A stretch of DNA of 64,000 nt from Enterobacter cloacae (GTDB taxonomy: Bacteria > Pseudomonadota > Gammaproteobacteria > Enterobacterales > Enterobacteriaceae): positions 62,001 to 126,000 of the forward strand of contig AP022133.1 of the NCBI GenBank assembly GCA_014169315.1, given 5' to 3'. The position numbers and the translations under genes were made by a program. Below are positions 59,474 to 64,000 of the stretch, piece after piece; the first letter of the stretch is position 1, and each line of letters begins with the position of its first letter. Under the pieces are notes generated by a model, which did not search any database, was not told the origin of the DNA, and saw only the letters and a list, made by a program, of their open reading frames with translations.

Positions 59474-59584
59474 GTTGTTGTGTAGGGTGAATGACAATGA
59501 ATGGTTAACTGAATGTTATAGATAGGCAATGATTTTGTGAGCAGAAATGATGGAAATGTGAACCGTGGGAGGATTGGTTATGGG

Positions 59585-59599
59585 ATTGGTTGGGCCAAT
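59585..59599. promoter_or_regulatory. Putative LldR operator, distal
   Basis: A perfect palindrome ATTGG-TTGGG-CCAAT about 200 bp upstream of lldP. With the proximal copy it would let LldR loop the promoter DNA. The rest of 59384-59622 is promoter DNA with no other site I can name; ArcA control is known in E. coli but no site was located here. Confidence 0.65.
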
Positions 59600-59622
59600 T
59601 TGAAGTGGGATGGGACCTGATA

Positions 59623-59689
59623 CCCTCACCCCGGCAAACTGCGCCGTACAGTCCCCTCGCCCCTTTGGGGAGAGGGTTAGGGTGAGGGG
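59623..59689. repeat. Enterobacterial palindromic repeat downstream of yibL
   Basis: Outer arms CCCTCACC (59623) and GGTGAGGG (59681), with an inner hairpin GCCCCTTTGGGG flanked by CCTC/GAGGG. This GC-rich palindrome type is common between enterobacterial genes. It lies 8 bp after the yibL stop and could protect or end its mRNA. Confidence 0.7.
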
Positions 59690-59696
59690 AAAATGA

Positions 59697-60059
59697 TCAG
59701 AACGCCGTCTTACAAAAACCCGTCATCTCTTTCAGGCCCATTTCACGGCCAAGTTCGGTCATCGGGTGCACCACCACCAGGCCACGGACGCTTTTCTTCA
59801 GCTTGCCCATGTCAGCCTGCTCTTTTTTGGTGATCGCGCGGCGGTGCGGCATGTTCATCAGCTTCTGGGCTTCTTTGCTCAGCTTCTGGCCTTTAACTTC
59901 GCGCAGACGTTCGATTTCTGTTTCGAGCGTGGCTGTCTCTTTTTCGAGCTCAGCGTACTTTTCAGCGGAATCGATAAGTGACAGACCAGCCATCTGGTGG
60001 CGGATCAGATCCAGGCGGTCGCTCAGGCGTTTAATTTCGTTCTTTTCGACTTCTTTCAT
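59697..60059 (-). CDS. yibL: YibL family ribosome-associated protein
   Basis: 120 aa. A helical, charged first half ([20 protein letters not shown], then a Glu/Lys-rich coiled coil) is followed by [20 protein letters not shown] and [18 protein letters not shown]. It matches E. coli YibL, reported to co-sediment with ribosomal subunits; its exact role is unknown. In E. coli it follows mtlR, whose remnant is just upstream here. Confidence 0.9.
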   Translation of the reverse strand: MKEVEKNEIKRLSDRLDLIRHQMAGLSLIDSAEKYAELEKETATLETEIERLREVKGQKLSKEAQKLMNMPHRRAITKKEQADMGKLKKSVRGLVVVHPMTELGREMGLKEMTGFCKTAF

Positions 60060-60117
60060 GACAAATGACTCTAAAAACGGGGGAATTTACAGGAAGGATA
60101 CACCAATGTGCGCAGGC

Positions 60118-60258
60118 TTACTTCTGAAACGCTTTTTTTAAGCTGATTCGGGAAATCAGCTCTGTCAGGGAAAGCACCATAGTGGATCTGACAACCTGTT
60201 GATAACGAAGCTTTTGCATCGCGTACAGTTCAGGATCGCTGTTATCAAAATGCGGTGC
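60118..60258 (-). pseudogene. mtlR: mtlR, 3' remnant (46 codons)
   Basis: Reverse-strand reading ends ELYAMQKLRYQQVVRSTMVL, then SLTELISRISLKKAFQK and stop, which is the C-terminus of the mannitol operon repressor MtlR with very few changes from E. coli. Homology begins at about APHFDNSDPE (60258) and is lost upstream, where the IS91-type element starts. About three quarters of the gene is missing, so no functional MtlR is encoded here. Confidence 0.9.
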
Positions 60259-60429
60259 ACGTATAGGAAATTGAAAAACCAGTCGATACCATTGTCCACG
60301 CCTTATGCCACGTGAGCCTTTCTGCTTTTCCCACCACTCCGGTGGTTTCCCTCTCTGTATGGTCGATTTTTATACCGTAACAGGCTGTTTTTTATACTTT
60401 CACCGATTCCCGGGCACACTTAGCCTGTG

Positions 60430-61629
60430 TCAGGCCGGCATATACCTCAGTAGACTGATATCCCGCGCGTTTTTCTTCAGCCCTGATACATTCAGCCCCG
60501 CAATGGCCCGGCGGTATACCATCCGGCAGCCACACAGCACGCATTCGAACGGGTCACGACTCAGGAACTGTTTCACCATTTGTGCATAGCACACTTTCGC
60601 CACTGGTTCCGGTTTATCCATCCCCAGTGCACGGTACACCTGCGGCAGCTTCTCTCCACACACACGGTTGGCAAGGAACCCGAAGTACCTCACCATCTTA
60701 AAAAACTTCTCCGGGATGTGCTGTTTCAGCCTCGCGACCAGCTCACGCTGTGTCAGCGTTTCCGTCGCCGTTTCTCCCGTTTTGTGGTCCAGGTAACGGA
60801 AGCTCAGGCTTGCCCCTCCGTTGTAATGAGCCAGTCGGGAAGCCGCTATTGGTGGCTTCTTCAGATAACGACCCAGGTAGCGTGCCGTATTCCGCCCTCC
60901 GGCTGTCTTCTTCGACATGTACACATGCCAGTATTTTCCGCCGGATTTCAGCACCAGGCTTCTCCACTGTGATTCCGTCGTGATATGTGACAACGACTCC
61001 GGCATTGCCATCCCCTCTGACCACGCTTTCAGAAGCAGCTGCCGCATATTCCACATCCACCGTGAACGCATCGCGTCTTTCAGGAAGCTCAGCTTTTTCC
61101 ACTGACCATGCTTATTCAGACCTCCACAGGTTACAGACACATGTACATGCGGATGCCAGTTGAGACGACGGCCATACGTGTGGATGGCGCAGAAGATACC
61201 GGGTTCCAGCCCCCGTTTTCGGGCGGCATACAGCAGATTCTCCACCGCCAGACGGCACACGTCATTCAGCAGCCAGCGGTTGCTTTCGAACACCGGCCAC
61301 AGCGTGTCCGGCAGGGTGAAGACCAGATGTACCCAGTCGCAGTCAGGAAGACGATTCAGCTGTGTTGCTGTCCACAGGTCTGTGGCCTTCTTTCCGCAGG
61401 ACGGGCAGGCACGGCTGCCGCATGAGTTGGTCAGGTACTTTACGTGCTGACAGTCCGGGTTATCACACCCGAACTCTTTTACACCCAGTATCCGTGTGCC
61501 GCAGGCCAGCATTTTGGTGACGGCTTCAACCTCGATATCGCGCAGACCGCCCGCATCCAGGAAGGACGTCCAGCACTGGTTGGCTGTGAACAGACGTTTC
61601 AGAGGGCGGGGAGTAAAACCGGACAACAT
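60430..61629 (-). CDS. IS91-family transposase (HUH, Y2 type)
   Basis: 399 aa. The N-terminal zinc-binding region has CDNPDCQHVKYLTNSCGSRA, then CPSCGKKA. The catalytic HUH motif is HPHVHV (in RRLNWHPHVHVSVTCGG), and the two tyrosines occur in ARYLGRYLKKP, as in IS91 rolling-circle enzymes. The C-terminal region with CVLCGCRMVYRR completes the family pattern. The gene looks intact. It reads from the selA side towards mtlR. Confidence 0.9.
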   Translation of the reverse strand: MLSGFTPRPLKRLFTANQCWTSFLDAGGLRDIEVEAVTKMLACGTRILGVKEFGCDNPDCQHVKYLTNSCGSRACPSCGKKATDLWTATQLNRLPDCDWVHLVFTLPDTLWPVFESNRWLLNDVCRLAVENLLYAARKRGLEPGIFCAIHTYGRRLNWHPHVHVSVTCGGLNKHGQWKKLSFLKDAMRSRWMWNMRQLLLKAWSEGMAMPESLSHITTESQWRSLVLKSGGKYWHVYMSKKTAGGRNTARYLGRYLKKPPIAASRLAHYNGGASLSFRYLDHKTGETATETLTQRELVARLKQHIPEKFFKMVRYFGFLANRVCGEKLPQVYRALGMDKPEPVAKVCYAQMVKQFLSRDPFECVLCGCRMVYRRAIAGLNVSGLKKNARDISLLRYMPA

Positions 61630-61638
61630 GAGGATGGA

Positions 61639-61827
61639 TTAAACCCCGGTATCCTGTAGCAGGGTAAGGGCTGCTGTATCGCCACGGCGCTTCAGGATGG
61701 AGGTCGTCACCATCGCAGGTGGTGGGTCCATGGGTTTGAGCATTTTCATCCAGTCCCATTCTCGTTGTGAGAGCTTCTCAGCACCAACAGAGAGCAGAAC
61801 TGTATCGATACTTTTGCGGGTCAACAT
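61639..61827 (-). CDS. Small gene upstream of the IS91-type transposase
   Basis: 62 aa (MLTRKSIDTVLLSVGAEKLS ... TLLQDTGV), 9 bp before the transposase in the same direction. Several IS91-family elements have a small accessory gene in this position. I do not recognise the protein. It contains KLSQREWDWMKMLKPMDPPP and could be a DNA-binding or regulatory partner. Confidence 0.55.
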   Translation of the reverse strand: MLTRKSIDTVLLSVGAEKLSQREWDWMKMLKPMDPPPAMVTTSILKRRGDTAALTLLQDTGV

Positions 61828-61924
61828 AAGGGGATGAGTCCTTAATAAAACAGGTCCTCAGAGCATACATATTCTGCGGGGCGTGCGGCAACAACAGGAC
61901 GAACCGGGGCGGTTTTCAATTTGC

Positions 61925-62074
61925 AGCCGCCAGGCTGCCGTGGTTCATGCGCTGTCGGCTCGCTGGCGCGCATTGCCGACACCCATTATCGGGCGCATAT
62001 ACGATGGCCGAATGTGGCTGGATTTACGCTGTCTTGAAGATGAAGAGCGATTTCTGGAGATGCTGTTGAAATGA
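61925..62074 (+). pseudogene. selA: selA, 3' remnant (49 codons)
   Basis: Plus-strand reading [20 protein letters not shown], then [20 protein letters not shown] and RFLEMLLK matches the last 49 or so residues of L-seryl-tRNA(Sec) selenium transferase. The full enzyme has about 463 residues, so the active-site region and PLP lysine are gone. Upstream sequence belongs to the IS91-type element. The stop overlaps the selB start (ATGA), as in intact selAB operons. Confidence 0.9.
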
Positions 62075-63927
62075 TTATTGCCACCGCCGGTCACGTTGAC
62101 CACGGAAAAACCACTTTATTGCAGGCTATCACGGGCGTAAATGCCGATCGTCTGCCGGAAGAGAAAAAGCGCGGCATGACCATCGATCTGGGTTATGCCT
62201 ACTGGCCGCAGCCCGATGGCCGCGTGCTGGGGTTTATTGATGTACCTGGGCACGAAAAATTTCTTTCCAATATGCTGGCGGGCGTGGGGGGCATTGACCA
62301 TGCGCTACTGGTGGTGGCATGTGATGATGGCATCATGGCGCAGACGCGTGAGCACCTGGCAATCCTGCAACTGACGGGCAACCCGCAGCTGACCGTTGCC
62401 CTGACCAAAGCTGACCGCGTGGATGAGGCTCGCATTGACGAGGTGCGCGAAACGGTGCAGGCCGCATTGCGTGAATACGGTTTTGCCGATGCGCCGCTGT
62501 TTGTCACCGTGGCGACGGAGGGGCGCGGCATTGATGCCCTGCGCAACCATCTACAGCAACTTACACCACGTGAGCACGTCAGCGATCACCGCTTCCGTCT
62601 GGCGATCGACAGGGCGTTTACCGTTAAAGGGGCGGGTCTGGTGGTCACCGGTACGGCACTGAGCGGCGAAGTGAACGTGGGAGATACCCTGTGGCTAACG
62701 GGCGTTAACAAACCGATGCGCGTACGGGGTTTGCATGCGCAAAACCAGCCTGCTGAGCGTGCCCATGCCGGGCAGCGAATCGCACTGAATATTGCCGGAG
62801 ATGCGGAAAAAGAGCAGCTTAACCGTGGTGACTGGCTGCTGGCCGATGCACCACCTGAACCGTCTGAGCGGGTGATCGTCTCCCTGCAGACGCATATACC
62901 GCTTACCCAGTGGCAGCCGTTGCACATTCATCATGCGGCCAGCCATATTACCGGGCGTGTGTCGCTGCTGGAAAATAACCTCGCTGAACTGGTTTTCGAC
63001 GCTCCACTGTGGCTTGCCGATAATGACCGCCTGGTGCTGCGGGACATTTCGGCGCGGGAAACGCTGGCCGGGGCGCGCGTGGTAACGCTCAATCCCCCCC
63101 GTCGTGGTAAACGTAAGCCCGAGTATCTTCAGTGGCTGGCAGCGCTGGCGCAGGCGCAGGATGATAAGGCTGCATTGCTGGTTCATCTGGAGCGCGGTGC
63201 TGTCAATCTTGTTGATTTCGCGTGGGCTCGCCAGCTCAGCGGTGAGGGGTTGCGCCAGCTGACACAAGAGCCAGGTTTTATTCAGGCCGGTTATAGTCTG
63301 CTGAACGCGCCAGTTGCGGCATGCTGGCAGCGTAAAGTGTTGAACACGCTGGCGACATACCATGAACAGCATCAGGATGAACCCGGGCCGGGGCGCGAAC
63401 GTCTGCGACGCATGGCGTTGCCGATGGAAGACGATGCGCTGGTGTTGCTGCTGATTGAAAATATGCGTGAAAGTGGCGTGATTAAAAGCCACCACGGCTG
63501 GTTGCATCTGCCGGATCACAAAGCCGGGTTTACTGCAGAACAAGAGGCGATATGGCAAAAAGTGGTGTCGCTGTTTGGCGATGAGCCGTGGTGGGTTCGC
63601 GATCTTGCACGTGAAACGAATACTGATGAGCAGGTGATGCGCCAGGTGTTACGCCATGCCGCACAACAGGGGCTGATAGTGGCGATCGTTAAAGATCGTT
63701 ATTACCGTAACGATCGGATTGTGGCGTTTGCTAACCTGATCCGCGAGCTGGATCAGGCGCGAGGCTCTACCTGTGCGGCAGATTTCCGCGATCGTCTCAA
63801 TGTGGGTCGCAAGCTGGCTATTCAAATCCTGGAATATTTTAACCGAATTGGCTTTACCCGCCGCCGTGGTAACGATCATGTATTACGTGATTCATTATTA
63901 TTTCCTGAAACACAATCAAGGCATTAA
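62071..63927 (+). CDS. selB: Selenocysteine-specific elongation factor SelB
   Basis: 618 aa, near the 614 of E. coli. G1 motif GHVDHGKT at residues 7-14, DVPGHEKF (G3), and TKADRVDE (G4 region) form the GTPase domain. Domains II-III follow, and the C-terminal winged helices ([20 protein letters not shown] ... [16 protein letters not shown]) bind the SECIS hairpin. The gene appears intact, but its usual partner selA is cut off upstream, so its promoter may now lie in the IS or be absent. Confidence 0.95.
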   Translation: MIIATAGHVDHGKTTLLQAITGVNADRLPEEKKRGMTIDLGYAYWPQPDGRVLGFIDVPGHEKFLSNMLAGVGGIDHALLVVACDDGIMAQTREHLAILQLTGNPQLTVALTKADRVDEARIDEVRETVQAALREYGFADAPLFVTVATEGRGIDALRNHLQQLTPREHVSDHRFRLAIDRAFTVKGAGLVVTGTALSGEVNVGDTLWLTGVNKPMRVRGLHAQNQPAERAHAGQRIALNIAGDAEKEQLNRGDWLLADAPPEPSERVIVSLQTHIPLTQWQPLHIHHAASHITGRVSLLENNLAELVFDAPLWLADNDRLVLRDISARETLAGARVVTLNPPRRGKRKPEYLQWLAALAQAQDDKAALLVHLERGAVNLVDFAWARQLSGEGLRQLTQEPGFIQAGYSLLNAPVAACWQRKVLNTLATYHEQHQDEPGPGRERLRRMALPMEDDALVLLLIENMRESGVIKSHHGWLHLPDHKAGFTAEQEAIWQKVVSLFGDEPWWVRDLARETNTDEQVMRQVLRHAAQQGLIVAIVKDRYYRNDRIVAFANLIRELDQARGSTCAADFRDRLNVGRKLAIQILEYFNRIGFTRRRGNDHVLRDSLLFPETQSRH

Positions 63928-64000
63928 TACATAATTTGAATAGATCGAAATAGATATATATATTGATTAACACCTTCGCAGGTTTAAATTTATTAACCTT
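63928..64000. other. AT-rich stretch after selB
   Basis: Short AT-rich end of the window (for example ATAGATATATATATTGATT). No gene, hairpin with U-tract, or other recognisable site is visible before the edge. Confidence 0.5.

Larger units (their letters stand above)
60259..61924 (-). mobile_element. IS91-family insertion sequence, about 1.67 kb
   Basis: Bounded by the points where mtlR and selA homology stop; both edges are good to about 20-30 bp. It contains the HUH transposase and a small upstream gene. The size is close to IS1294-type elements. IS91-family elements move by rolling circle, lack terminal inverted repeats and make no target duplication, which fits the absence of matching flanks. 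The non-coding 60259-60429 holds small hairpins (such as ACCAC-TCCG-GTGGT) and would contain the replication-origin end. Confidence 0.8.

Overview
The window is chromosomal DNA of an Enterobacteriaceae species close to Enterobacter. Three things point there: near-identity of many proteins to their E. coli counterparts, the E. coli-like gene order xanP-gltS-recG-trmH-spoT-rpoZ-gmk-ligB ... cysE-lldPRD, and a Klebsiella/Enterobacter-type LPS core locus with waaE beside coaD. No rRNA, tRNA or CRISPR array was seen. The species cannot be fixed from the sequence alone.

Layout. 1-12.5 kb: xanthine permease (cut by the window edge), glutamate permease, recG/trmH/spoT/rpoZ, gmk, ligB, yicG, then a divergent LysR regulator and oxidoreductase pair. 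12.56-23.15 kb: a roughly 10.6 kb integrated phage satellite (P4-like or PICI-like), sitting between the oxidoreductase gene and yicC and bounded by a 21 bp near-perfect direct repeat. It carries a tyrosine integrase, an AlpA-type regulator, an AntA/AntB-type antirepressor, DUF4222 and Ash/Icd-like proteins, a P4-alpha-like primase-helicase, an iteron array that looks like its origin, SSB, and a PerC-like protein. Next to the integrase lies one AT-rich gene I cannot identify. No capsid or tail genes are visible, so it must depend on a helper phage if it is mobile.

23.2-31 kb: yicC, rph-pyrE (with an intact rph and a pyrE attenuator), slmA, dut, coaBC, radC, rpmBG, mutM, coaD. 31-48 kb: LPS core synthesis in two blocks, one on each side of the threonine-degradation genes kbl-tdh. 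The first block is waaE, waaA, two glycosyltransferases, a wabG-like gene, waaQ, waaC, waaF and hldD. The second is a phosphoethanolamine transferase, the O-antigen ligase waaL and two more glycosyltransferases. 48-59.4 kb: yibQ, envC, gpmI, yibN-grxC-secB-gpsA, cysE, trmL and the lactate operon lldPRD, which has two LldR-type operators about 126 bp apart.

59.6-64 kb: yibL, then an IS91-family element (HUH transposase) fused on one side to the last 46 codons of mtlR and on the other to the last 49 codons of selA, followed by intact selB. In E. coli the mannitol operon mtlADR and yibF lie between these points, so the window appears to record an IS-associated deletion that removed mtlA, mtlD, most of mtlR and most of selA. 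The two places most worth following up are the satellite (unknown AT-rich gene, iteron origin, structured inter-gene element) and this deletion scar.
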